Shown: in pieces, positions 21,103 through 31,939 of the stretch | Layout of the letters: each line of letters opens with the position of its first letter | How positions within the stretch are numbered: position 1 is the first letter of the stretch | Assembly: GCA_036937835.1 (NCBI GenBank) | Contig: CM072869.1 | Location: 24,009,001 to 24,073,000, forward strand | Direction of reading: 5' to 3' | Source: Pampus argenteus | Taxonomy: Eukaryota > Chordata > Actinopteri > Scombriformes > Stromateidae | Length of the DNA stretch: 64,000 nt | The notes under the pieces: model-generated | Seen by the model: the letters and a program-made list of their open reading frames with translations, nothing else | The model's database searches: none | Told to the model about the DNA's origin: nothing | Position numbers and translations under genes: made by a program

Positions 21103-23351
21103 TTGTTGATGGCAAACATGGTTTTGATTGAAAATATTGCTCCTTGTTTAAGAAAAACTGTAGTTGTCAGTTTTGGCTTGAGAGAAAGCTATTTTTACAA
21201 ATGTTACAGTAAAAGCTGCAGGAAGCTCTCAGAAGTGAGTTTTTTGCTCCTAATCATTAGAAATCAGTTACTTGTTGATGGCAAACATGGTTTTGATTGA
21301 AAATATTGCTCCTTGTTTAAGAAAAACTGTAGTTGTCAGTTTTGGCCTTCTCTCGCTGAGAGAAAGCTATTTTTAAAATGTTACAGTAAAAGCTGCAGGA
21401 AGCTCTCAGTAGTATGTTTTTTGGTCCTAATCATTAGAAATCAGTTACTTGTTGATGGCAAACATGGTTTTGATTGAAAATATTGCTCCTTGTTTAAGAA
21501 AAACTGTAGTTGTCAGTTTTGGCCTGAGAGAAAGCTATTTTTTACAAATGTTACAGTAAAAGCTGCAGGAAGCTCTCAGAAGTGAGTTTTTTGGTCCTAA
21601 TCATTAGAAATCAGTTACTTGTTGATGGCAAACATGGTTTTGATTGAAAATATTGCTCCTTGTTTAAGAAAAACTGTAGTTGTCAGTTTTGGCCTTCTCT
21701 CGCTGAGAGAAAGCTATTTTTAAAATGTTACAGTAAAAGCTGCAGGAAGCTCTCAGAAGTGAGTTTTTTGGTCCTAATCATTAGAAATCAGTTACTTGTT
21801 GATGGCAAACATGGTTTTGATTGAAAATATTGCTCCTTGTTTAAGAAAAACTGTAGTTGTCAGTTTTGGCCTGAGAGAAAGCTATTTTTACAAATGTTAC
21901 AGTAAAAGCTGCAGGAAGCTCTCAGAAGTGAGTTTTTTGGTCCTAATCATTAGAAATCAGTTACTTGTTGATGGCAAACATGGTTTTGATTGAAAATATT
22001 GCTCCTTGTTTAAGAAAAACTGTAGTTGTCAGTTTTGGCCTGAGAGAAAGCTATTTTTACAAATGTTACAGTAAAAGCTGCAGGAAGCTCTCAGAAGTGA
22101 GTTTTTTGGTCCTAATCATTAGAAATCAGTTACTTGTTGATGGCAAACATGGTTTTGATTGAAAATATTGCTCCTTGTTTAAGAAAAACTGTAGTTGTCA
22201 GTTTTGGCCTGAGAGAAAGCTATTTTTACAAATGTTACAGTAAAAGCTGCAGGAAGCTCTCAGAAGTGAGTTTTTTGGTCCTAATCATTAGAAATCAGTT
22301 ACTTGTTGATGGCAAACATGGTTTTGATTGAAAATATTGCTCCTTGTTTAAGAAAAACTGTAGTTGTCAGTTTTGGCCTGAGAGAAAGCTATTTTTACAA
22401 ATGTTACAGTAAAAGCTGCAGGAAGCATTCAGAAGTGAGTTTTTTGCTCCTAATCATTAGAAATCAGTTACTTGTTGATGGCAAACATGGTTTTGATTGA
22501 AAATATTGCTCCTTGTTTAAGAAAAACTGTAGTTGTCAGCTTTGGCCTACTCTCGCTGAGAGAAAGCTATTTTTAAAATGTTACAGTAAAAGCTGCAGGA
22601 AGCTCTCAGAAGTGAGTTTTTTGGTCCTAATCATTAGAAATCAGTTACTTGTTGATGGCAAACATGGTTTTGATTGAAAATATTGCTCCTTGTTTAAGAA
22701 AAACTGTAGTTGTCAGTTTTGGCCTTAGGGAAAGCTATTTTTACAAATGTTACAGTAAAAGCTGCAGGAAGCATTCAGAAGTGAGTTTTTTGCTCCTAAT
22801 CATTAGAAATCAGTTACTTGTTGATGGCAAACATGGTTTTGATTAAAAATATTGCTCCTTGTTTAAGAAAAACTATAGTTGTCAGTTTTGGGCTTCTCTC
22901 GCTGAGAGAAAGCTATTTTTACAAATGTTACAGTAAAAGCTGCAGGAAGCTCTCAGAAGTGAGTTTTTTGGTCCTAATCATTAGAAATCAGTTACTTGTT
23001 GATGGCAAACATGGTTTTGATTGAAAATATTGCTCCTTGTTTAAGAAAAACTGTAGTTGTCAGTTTTGGCCTTCTCTCGCCGAGAGAAAGCTATTTTTAC
23101 AAATGTTACAGTAAAAGCTGCAGAAAGCTCTCTGAAGTGAGTTTTTTGGTCCTAATCATTAGAAATTAGTTACTTGTTGATGGCAAACATGGTTTTGATT
23201 GAAAATATGGCTCCTTGTTTAAGAAAAACTATAGTTGTCAGCTTTGGGCTTCTCTCGCCGAGAGAAAGCTATTTTTACAAATGTTACAGTAAAAGCTGCA
23301 GGAAGCTCTCAGAAGTGAGTTTTTTGCTCCTAATCATTAGAAATCAGTTAC
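21103..23351 (+). repeat. Shared module, copy 4 (7076 bp after copy 3)
   Basis: Starts 21103, 21272, 21449, 21619, 21796, 21965, 22134, 22303, 22472, 22649, 22818, 22996 and 23174 match those from 14027 at a constant 7076-bp offset. GGCCTTAGGGAAAG at 22649 is shared with copy 3. The first class C monomer (22818) has GCTGAG in place of GCCGAG, unlike other copies. Confidence 0.9.
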
Positions 23352-24381
23352 TTGTTGATGGCAAACATGGTTTTCATTGAAAATATTGCTCCTTGTTTAA
23401 GAAAAACTGTAGTTGTCAGTTTTGGCCTGAGAGAAAGCTATTTTTACAAATGTTACAGTAAAAGCTGCAGGGAGCTCTCAGAATTGAGTTTTTTGGTCCT
23501 AATCATTAGAAATCAGTTACTTGTTGATGGCAAACATGGTTTTGATTGAAAATATTGCTCCTTGTTTAAGAAAAACTGTAGTTGTCAGTTTTGGCTTGAG
23601 AGAAAGCTATTTTTACAAATGTTACAGGAAAAGCTGCAGGAAGCTCTCAGAAGTGAGTTTTTTGCTCCTAATCATTAGAAATCAGTTACTTGTTGATGGC
23701 AAACATGGTTTTGATTGAAAATATTGCTCCTTGTTTAAGAAAAACTGTAGTTGTCAGTTTTGGCCTTCTCTCGCTGAGAGAAAGCTATTTTTAAAATGTT
23801 ACAGTAAAAGCTGCAGGAAGCTCTCAGTAGTGAGTTTTTTGGTCCTAATCATTAGAAATCAGTTACTTGTTGATGGCAAACATGGTTTTGATTGAAAATT
23901 TTGCTCCTTGTTTAAGAAAAACTGTAGTTGTCAGTTTTGGCCTGAGAGAAAGCTATATTTACAAATGTTACAGTAAAAGCTGCAGGAAGCTCTCAGAAGT
24001 GAGTTTTTTGGTCCTAATCATTAGAAATCAGTGACTTGTTGATGGCAAACATGGTTTTGATTGAAAATATTGCTCCTTGTTTAAGAAAAACTGTAGTTGT
24101 CAGTTTTGGCTTGAGAGAAAGCTATTTTTACAAATGTTACAGTAAAAGCTGCAGGAAGCTCTCAGAAGTGAGTTTTTTGCTCCTAATCATTAGAAATCAG
24201 TTACTTGTTGATGGCAAACATGGTTTTGATTGAAAATATTGCTCCTTGTTTAAGAAAAACTGTAGTTGTCAGTTTTGGCCTTCTCTCGCTGAGAGAAAGC
24301 TATTTTTAAAATGTTACAGTAAAAGCTGCAGGAAGCTCTCAGAAGTGAGTTTTTTGGTCCTAATCATTAGAAATCAGTTAC
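23352..24381 (+). repeat. Partial 8-mer (six monomers)
   Basis: Starts 23352, 23521, 23690, 23867, 24036 and 24205 repeat the first six monomers of the 11-mer/8-mer family at 16276 (offset 7076 bp) and 18179. Diagnostic variants are GGTTTTCATT, ACAGGAAAAGC, AAAATTTTGCTCC and CAGTGAC. Together with the preceding module this shows that a unit of at least 10 kb was duplicated between about 14.0 and 24.2 kb. Confidence 0.88.
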
Positions 24382-26084
24382 TTGTTGATGGCAAACATGG
24401 TTTTGATTGAAAATATTGCTCCTTGTTTAAGAAAAACTGTAGTTGTCAGTTTTGGCCTGAGAGAAAGCTATTTTTACAAATGTTACAGTAAAAGCTGCAG
24501 GAAGCTCTCAGAAGTGAGTTTTTTGGTCCTAATCATTAGAAATCAGTTACTTGTTGATGGCAAACATGGTTTTGATTGAAAATATTGCTCCTTGTTTAAG
24601 AAAAACTGTAGTTGTCAGTTTTGGCCTGAGAGAAAGCTATTTTTACAAATGTTACAGTAAAAGCTGCATGAAGCTCTCAGAAGTGAGTTTTTTGGTCCTA
24701 ATCATTAGAAATCAGTTACTTGTTGATGGCAAACATGGTTTTGATTGAAAATATTGCTCCTTGTTTAAGAAAAACTGTAGTTGTCAGTTTTGGCCTGAGA
24801 GAAAGCTATTTTTACAAATGTTACAGTAAAAGCTGCAGGAAGCTCTCAGAAGTGAGTTTTTTGGTCCTAATCATTAGAAATCAGTTACTTGTTGATGGCA
24901 AACATGGTTTTGATTGAAAATATTGCTCCTTGTTTAAGAAAAACTGTAGTTGTCAGTTTTGGCCTGAGAGAAAGCTATTTTTACAAATGTTACAGTAAAA
25001 GCTGCAGGAAGCTCTCAGAAGTGAGTTTTTTGGTCCTAATCATTAGAAATCAGTTACTTGTTGATGGCAAACATGGTTTTGATTGAAAATATTGCTCCTT
25101 GTTTAAGAAAAACTGTAGTTGTCAGTTTTGGCCTGAGAGAAAGCTATTTTTACAAATGTTACAGTAAAAGCTGCAGGAAGCATTCAGAAGTGAGTTTTTT
25201 GCTCCTAATCATTAGAAATCAGTTACTTGTTGATGGCAAACATGGTTTTGATTGAAAATATTGCTCCTTGTTTAAGAAAAACTGTAGTTGTCAGCTCTGT
25301 CCTACTCTCGCTGAGAGAAAGCTATTTTTAAAATGTTACAGTAAAAGCTGCAGGAAGCTCTCAGAAGTGAGTTTTTTGGTCCTAATCATTAGAAATCAGT
25401 TACTTGTTGATGGCAAACATGGTTTTGATTGAAAATATTGCTCCTTGTTTAAGAAAAACTGTAGTTGTCAGTTTTGGCCTGAGAGAAAGCTATTTTTACA
25501 AATTTTACAGTAAAAGCTGCAGGAAGCATTCAGAAGTGAGTTTTTTGCTCCTAATCATTAGAAATCAGTTACTTGTTGATGGCAAACATGGTTTTGATTG
25601 AAAATATTGCTCCTTGTTCAAGAAAAACTGTAGTTGTCAGTTTTGGCCTGAGAGAAAGCTATTTTTACAAATGTTACAGTAAAAGCTGCAGGAAGCTCTC
25701 AGAAGTGAGTTTTTCGGTCCTAATCATTAGAAATCAGTTACTTGTTGATGGCAAACATGGTTTTGATTGAAAATATTGCTCCTTGTTTAAGAAAAACTGT
25801 AGTTGTCAGTTTTGGCCTGAGAGAAAGCTATTTTTTTTACAAATGTTACAGTAAAAGCTGCAGGAAGCTCTCAGAAGTGAGTTTTTTGGTCCTAATCATT
25901 AGAAATCAGTTACTTGTTGATGGCAAACATGGTTTTGATTGAAAATATTGCTCCTTGTTTAAGAAAAACTGTAGTTGTCAGTTTTGGCCTGAAAGAAAGC
26001 TATTTTTTTACAAATGTTACAGTAAAAGCTGCAGGAAGCTCTCAGAAGTGAGTTTTTTGGTCCTAATCATTAGAAATCAGTTAC
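24382..26084 (+). repeat. Second module family, copy 1
   Basis: Five class A monomers (24382, 24551, 24720, 24889, 25058), B2 (25227), A (25404, 25573), T8 A (25742) and T7 A (25914). Markers: GCTGCATGAAG in 24551, AGCTCTGTCCTAC in 25227, AAATTTTACAG in 25404, TTGTTCAAG in 25573 and TTTTTCGGTCC near 25714. Related copies start at 27816, 47301, 52121 and 55726. Confidence 0.9.
25742..25913 (+). repeat. Class A monomer with T8 run (172 bp)
   Basis: The run after CTA is eight T residues instead of five, which alone explains the 172-bp length. T6 (170 bp), T7 (171 bp) and T8 (172 bp) versions are each confined to particular HOR positions. Other T8 copies start at 26779, 29007, 32980, 34361, 34879, 36968, 37486, 39381, 39899, 41794, 42312, 48492, 53481 and 56917. 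The T7 and T8 forms with GGCCTGAAAGAAAG instead of GGCCTGAGAGAAAG form a further sub-lineage. Confidence 0.88.
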
Positions 26085-27815
26085 TTGTTGATGGCAAACA
26101 TGGTTTTGATTGAAAATATTGCTCCTTGTTTAAGAAAAACTGTAGTTGTCAGTTTTGGCCTGAGAGAAAGCTATTTTTACAAATGTTACAGTAAAAGCTG
26201 CAGGAAGCATTCAGAAGAGAGTTTTTTGGTCCTAATCATTAGAAATCAGTTACTTGTTGATGGCAAACATGGTTTTGATTGAAAATATTGCTCCTTGTTT
26301 AAGAAAAACTGTAGTTGTCAGCTTTGGCCTACTCTCGCTGAGAGAAAGCTATTTTTAAAATGTTACAGTAAAAGCTGCAGGAAGCTCTCAGAAGTGAGTT
26401 TTTTGGTCCTAATCATTAGAAATCAGTTACTTGTTGATGGCAAACATGGTTTTGATTGAAAATATTGCTCCTTGTTTAAGAAAAACTGTAGTTGTCAGTT
26501 TTGGCCTGAGAGAAAGCTATTTTTTACAAATGTTACAGTAAAAGCTGCAGGAAGCTCTCAGAAGTGAGTTTTTTGGTCCTAATCATTAGAAATCAGTTAC
26601 TTGTTGATGGCAAACATGGTTTTGATTGAAAATATTGCTCCTTGTTTAAGAAAAACTGTAGTTGTCAGTTTTGGCCTTCTCTCGCTGAGAGAAAGCTATT
26701 TTTTAAAATGTTACAGTAAAAGCTGCAGGAAGCTCTCAGAAGTGAGTTTTTTGGTCCTAATCATTAGAAATCAGTTACTTGTTGATGGCAAACATGGTTT
26801 TGATTGAAAATATTGCTCCTTGTTTAAGAAAAACTGTAGTTGTCAGTTTTGGCCTGAAAGAAAGCTATTTTTTTTACAAATGTTACAGTAAAAGCTGCAG
26901 GAAGCTCTCAGAAGTGAGTTTTTTGGTCCTAATCATTAGAAATCAGTTACTTGTTGATGGCAAACATGGTTTTGATTGAAAATATTGCTCCTTGTTTAAG
27001 AAAAACTGTAGTTGTCAGTTTTGGCCTGAGAGAAAGCTATTTTTACAAATGTTACAGTAAAAGCTGCAGGAAGCATTCAGAAGAGAGTTTTTTGGTCCTA
27101 ATCATTAGAAATCAGTTACTTGTTGATGGCAAACATGGTTTTGATTGAAAATATTGCTCCTTGTTTAAGAAAAACTGTAGTTGTCAGCTTTGGCCTACTC
27201 TCGCTGAGAGAAAGCTATTTTTAAAATGTTACAGTAAAAGCTGCAGGAAGCTCTCAGAAGTGAGTTTTTTGGTCCTAATCATTAGAAATCAGTTACTTGT
27301 TGATGGCAAACATGGTTTTGATTGAAAATATTGCTCCTTGTTTAAGAAAAACTGTAGTTGTCAGTTTTGGCCTGAGAGAAAGCTATTTTTTACAAATGTT
27401 ACAGTAAAAGCTGCAGGAAGCTCTCAGAAGTGAGTTTTTTGGTCCTAATCATTAGAAATCAGTTACTTGTTGATGGCAAACATGGTTTTGATTGAAAATA
27501 TTGCTCCTTGTTTAAGAAAAACTGTAGTTGTCAGTTTTGGCCTTCTCTCGCTGAGAGAAAGCTATTTTTTAAAATGTTACAGTAAAAGCTGCAGGAAGCT
27601 CTCAGAAGTGAGTTTTTTGGTCCTAATCATTAGAAATCAGTTACTTGTTGATGGCAAACATGGTTTTGATTGAAAATATTGCTCCTTGTTTAAGAAAAAC
27701 TGTAGTTGTCAGTTTTGGCCTGAAAGAAAGCTATTTTTTTACAAATGTTACAGTAAAAGCTGCAGGAAGCTCTCAGAAGTGAGTTTTTTGGTCCTAATCA
27801 TTAGAAATCAGTTAC
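26085..27815 (+). repeat. 866/865-bp 5-mer in tandem (two copies)
   Basis: Unit 1: 26085, 26254, 26431, 26601, 26779 (169+177+170+178+172). Unit 2: 26951, 27120, 27297, 27467, 27645 (169+177+170+178+171). The 1-bp difference is the T8 versus T7 run in the last monomer. The first monomer of each has AGAAGAGAG and TTTTTTGGTCC. Confidence 0.9.
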
Positions 27816-29525
27816 TTGTTGATGGCAAACATGGTTTTGATTGAAAATATTGCTCCTTGTTTAAGAAAAACTGTAGTTGTCAGTTTTGGCCTGAGAGAAA
27901 GCTATTTTTACAAATGTTACAGTAAAAGCTGCAGGAAGCTCTCAGAAGTGAGTTTTTTGGTCCTAATCATTAGAAATCAGTTACTTGTTGATGGCAAACA
28001 TGGTTTTGATTGAAAATATTGCTCCTTGTTTAAGAAAAACTGTAGTTGTCAGTTTTGGCCTGAGAGAAAGCTATTTTTACAAATGTTACAGTAAAAGCTG
28101 CAGGAAGCTCTCAGAAGTGAGTTTTTTGGTCCTAATCATTAGAAATCAGTTACTTGTTGATGGCAAACATGGTTTTGATTGAAAATATTGCTCCTTGTTT
28201 AAGAAAAACTGTAGTTGTCAGTTTTGGCCTGAGAGAAAGCTATTTTTACAAATGTTACAGTAAAAGCTGCAGGAAGCTCTCAGAAGTGAGTTTTTTGGTC
28301 CTAATCATTAGAAATCAGTTACTTGTTGATGGCAAACATGGTTTTGATTGAAAATATTGCTCCTTGTTTAAGAAAAACTGTAGTTGTCAGTTTTGGCCTG
28401 AGAGAAAGCTATTTTTACAAATGTTACAGTAAAAGCTGCAGGAAGCATTCAGAAGTGAGTTTTTTGCTCCTAATCATTAGAAATCAGTTACTTGTTGATG
28501 GCAAACATGGTTTTGATTGAAAATATTGCTCCTTGTTTAAGAAAAACTGTAGTTGTCAGCTTTGTCCTACTCTCGCTGAGAGAAAGCTATTTTTAAAATG
28601 TTACAGTAAAAGCTGCAGGAAGCTCTCAGAAGTGAGTTTTTTGGTCCTAATCATTAGAAATCAGTTACTTGTTGATGGCAAAGATGGTTTTGATTGAAAA
28701 TATTGCTCCTTGTTTAAGAAAAACTGTAGTTGTCAGTTTTGGCCTGAGAGAAAGCTATTTTTACAAATGTTACAGTAAAAGCTGCAGGAAGCATTCAGAA
28801 GTGAGTTTTTTGCTCCTAATCATTAGAAATCAGTTACTTGTTGATGGCAAACATGGTTTTGATTGAAAATATTGCTCCTTGTTCAAGAAAAACTGTAGTT
28901 GTCAGTTTTGGCCTGAGAGAAAGCTATTTTTACAAATGTTACAGTAAAAGCTGCAGGAAGCTCTCAGAAGTGAGTTTTTCGGTCCTAATCATTAGAAATC
29001 AGTTACTTGTTGATGGCAAACATGGTTTTGATTGAAAATATTGCTCCTTGTTTAAGAAAAACTGTAGTTGTCAGTTTTGGCCTGAGAGAAAGCTATTTTT
29101 TTTACAAATGTTACAGTAAAAGCTGCAGGAAGCTCTCAGAAGTGAGTTTTTTGGTCCTAATCATTAGAAATCAGTTACTTGTTGATGGCAAACATGGTTT
29201 TGATTGAAAATATTGCTCCTTGTTTAAGAAAAACTGTAGTTGTCAGCTTTGGCCTACTCTCGCTGAGAGAAAGCTATTTTTAAAATGTTACAGTAAAAGC
29301 TGCAGGAAGCTCTCAGAAGTGAGTTTTTTGGTCCTAATCATTAGAAATCAGTTACTTGTTGATGGCAAACATGGTTTTGATTGAAAATATTGCTCCTTGT
29401 TTAAGAAAAACTGTAGTTGTCAGTTTTGGCCTGAGAGAAAGCTATTTTTTACAAATGTTACAGTAAAAGCTGCAGGAAGCTCTCAGAAGTGAGTTTTTTG
29501 GTCCTAATCATTAGAAATCAGTTAC
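27816..29525 (+). repeat. Second module family, copy 2
   Basis: Four class A (27816, 27985, 28154, 28323), B2 (28492), A (28669, 28838), T8 A (29007), B2 (29179) and T6 A (29356). Markers are AGCTTTGTCCTAC in 28492, GGCAAAGATGG in 28669, TTGTTCAAG in 28838 and TTTTTCGGTCC near 28975. The same markers reappear 27,910 bp later at 55726-57088. Confidence 0.9.
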
Positions 29526-31601
29526 TTGTTGATGGCAAACATGGTTTTGATTGAAAATATTGCTCCTTGTTTAAGAAAAACTGTAGTTGTCAGTTTTGGC
29601 CTTCTCTCGCTGAGAGAAAGCTATTTTTTAAAATGTTACAGTAAAAGCTGCAGGAAGCTCTCAGAAGTGAGTTTTTTGGTCCTAATCATTAGAAATCAGT
29701 TACTTGTTGATGGCAAACATGGTTTTGATTGAAAATATTGCTCCTTGTTTAAGAAAAACTGTAGTTGTCAGTTTTGGCCTGAAAGAAAGCTATTTTTTTA
29801 CAAATGTTACAGTAAAAGCTGCAGGAAGCTCTCAGAAGTGAGTTTTTTGGTCCTAATCATTAGAAATCAGTTACTTGTTGATGGCAAACATGGTTTTGAT
29901 TGAAAATATTGCTCCTTGTTTAAGAAAAACTGTAGTTGTCAGTTTTGGCCTGAGAGAAAGCTATTTTTACAAATGTTACAGTAAAAGCTGCAGGAAGCAT
30001 TCAGAAGAGAGTTTTTTGCTCCTAATCATTAGAAATCAGTTACTTGTTGATGGCAAACATGGTTTTGATTGAAAATATTGCTCCTTGTTTAAGAAAAACT
30101 GTAGTTGTCAGCTTTGGCCTACTCTCGCTGAGAGAAAGCTATTTTTAAAATGTTACAGTAAAAGCTGCAGGAAGCTCTCAGAAGTGAGTTTTTTGGTCCT
30201 AATCATTAGAAATCAGTGACTTGTTGATGGCAAACATGGTTTTGATTGAAAATATTGCTCCTTGTTTAAGAAAAACTGTAGTTGTCAGTTTTGGCTTGAG
30301 AGAAAGCTATTTTTACAAATGTTACAGTAAAAGCTGCAGGAAGCTCTCAGAAGTGAGTTTTTTGCTCCTAATCATTAGAAATCAGTTACTTGTTGATGGC
30401 AAACATGGTTTTGATTGAAAATATTGCTCCTAGTTTAAGAAAAACTGTAGTTGTCAGTTTTGGCCTGAGAGAAAGCTATTTTTACAAATGTTACAGTAAA
30501 AGCTGCAGGAAGCATTCAGAAGAGAGTTTTTTGCTCCTAATCATTAGAAATCAGTTACTTGTTGATGGCAAACATGGTTTTGATTGAAAATATTGCTCCT
30601 TGTTTAAGAAAAACTGTAGTTGTCAGCTTTGGCCTACTCTCGCTGAGAGAAAGCTATTTTTAAAATGTTACAGTAAAAGCTGCAGGAAGCTCTCAGAAGT
30701 GAGTTTTTTGGTCCTAATCATTAGAAATCAGTTACTTGTTGATGGCAAACATGGTTTTGATTGAAAATATTGCTCCTTGTTTAAGAAAAACTGTAGTTGT
30801 CAGTTTTGGCCTTCTCTCGCTGAGAGAAAGCTATTTTTTAAAATGTTACAGTAAAAGCTGCAGGAAGCTCTCAGAAGTGAGTTTTTTGGTCCTAATCATT
30901 AGAAATCAGTTACTTGTTGATGGCAAACATGGTTTTGATTGAAAATATTGCTCCTTGTTTAAGAAAAACTGTAGTTGTCAGTTTTGGCCTGAAAGAAAGC
31001 TATTTTTTTACAAATGTTACAGTAAAAGCTGCAGGAAGCTCTCAGAAGTGAGTTTTTTGGTCCTAATCATTAGAAATCAGTTACTTGTTGATGGCAAACA
31101 TGGTTTTGATTGAAAATATTGCTCCTTGTTTAAGAAAAACTGTAGTTGTCAGTTTTGGCCTGAGAGAAAGCTATTTTTACAAATGTTACAGTAAAAGCTG
31201 CAGGAAGCATTCAGAAGAGAGTTTTTTGCTCCTAATCATTAGAAATCAGTTACTTGTTGATGGCAAACATGGTTTTGATTGAAAATATTGCTCCTTGTTT
31301 AAGAAAAACTGTAGTTGTCAGCTTTGGCCTACTCTCGCTGAGAGAAAGCTATTTTTAAAATGTTACAGTAAAAGCTGCAGGAAGCTCTCAGAAGTGAGTT
31401 TTTTGGTCCTAATCATTAGAAATCAGTTACTTGTTGATGGCAAACATGGTTTTGATTGAAAATATTGCTCCTTGTTTAAGAAAAACTGTAGTTGTCAGTT
31501 TTGGCCTGAGAGAAAGCTATTTTTTTACAAATGTTACAGTAAAAGCTGCAGGAAGCTCTCAGAAGTGAGTTTTTTGGTCCTAATCATTAGAAATCAGTTA
31601 C
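29526..31601 (+). repeat. Two 1210/2076-bp series of 178/T7/A/B2 monomers
   Basis: Monomers start at 29526, 29704, 29875, 30044, 30221, 30390, 30559, 30736, 30914, 31085, 31254 and 31431. The 4-mer 178-bp B, T7 A, A with AGAAGAGAG, B2 occurs at 29526 and again 1210 bp later at 30736. Between them lie a CAGTGAC/GGCTTGAG A (30221) and an A with the private CTCCTAGTTT (30390). This region is the source-like counterpart of 57266-61773. Confidence 0.87.
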
Positions 31602-31939
31602 TTGTTGATGGCAAACATGGTTTTGATTGAAAATATTGCTCCTTGTTTAAGAAAACCTGTAGTTGTCAGTTTTGGCCTGAGAGAAAGCTATATTTACAAA
31701 TGTTACAGTAAAAGCTGCAGGAAGCTCTCAGAAGTGAGTTTTTTGGTCCTAATCATTAGAAATCAGTTACTTGTTGATGGTAAACATGGTTTTGATTGAA
31801 AATATTGCTCCTTGTTTAAGAAAAACTGTAGTTGTCTGTTTTGGCCTGAGAGAAAGCTATATTTACAAATGTTACAGTAAAAGCTGCAGGAAGCTCTCAG
31901 AAGTGAGTTTTTTGGTCCTGATCATTAGAAATCAGTTAC
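31602..31939 (+). repeat. Two A monomers, the second apparently chimeric
   Basis: Monomer 31602 has GAAAACCTG and TATATTTAC. Monomer 31771 combines GGTAAACATGG at its start with TTGTCTGTTTTGG and TATATTTAC further on. In the 14-mer HOR these two sets of variants sit in two successive monomers (37827 has GGTAAACATGG; 37996 has TTGTCTGTTTTGG). So 31771 looks like an in-register fusion of the pair, or alternatively the state before the pair was duplicated. Confidence 0.85.
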
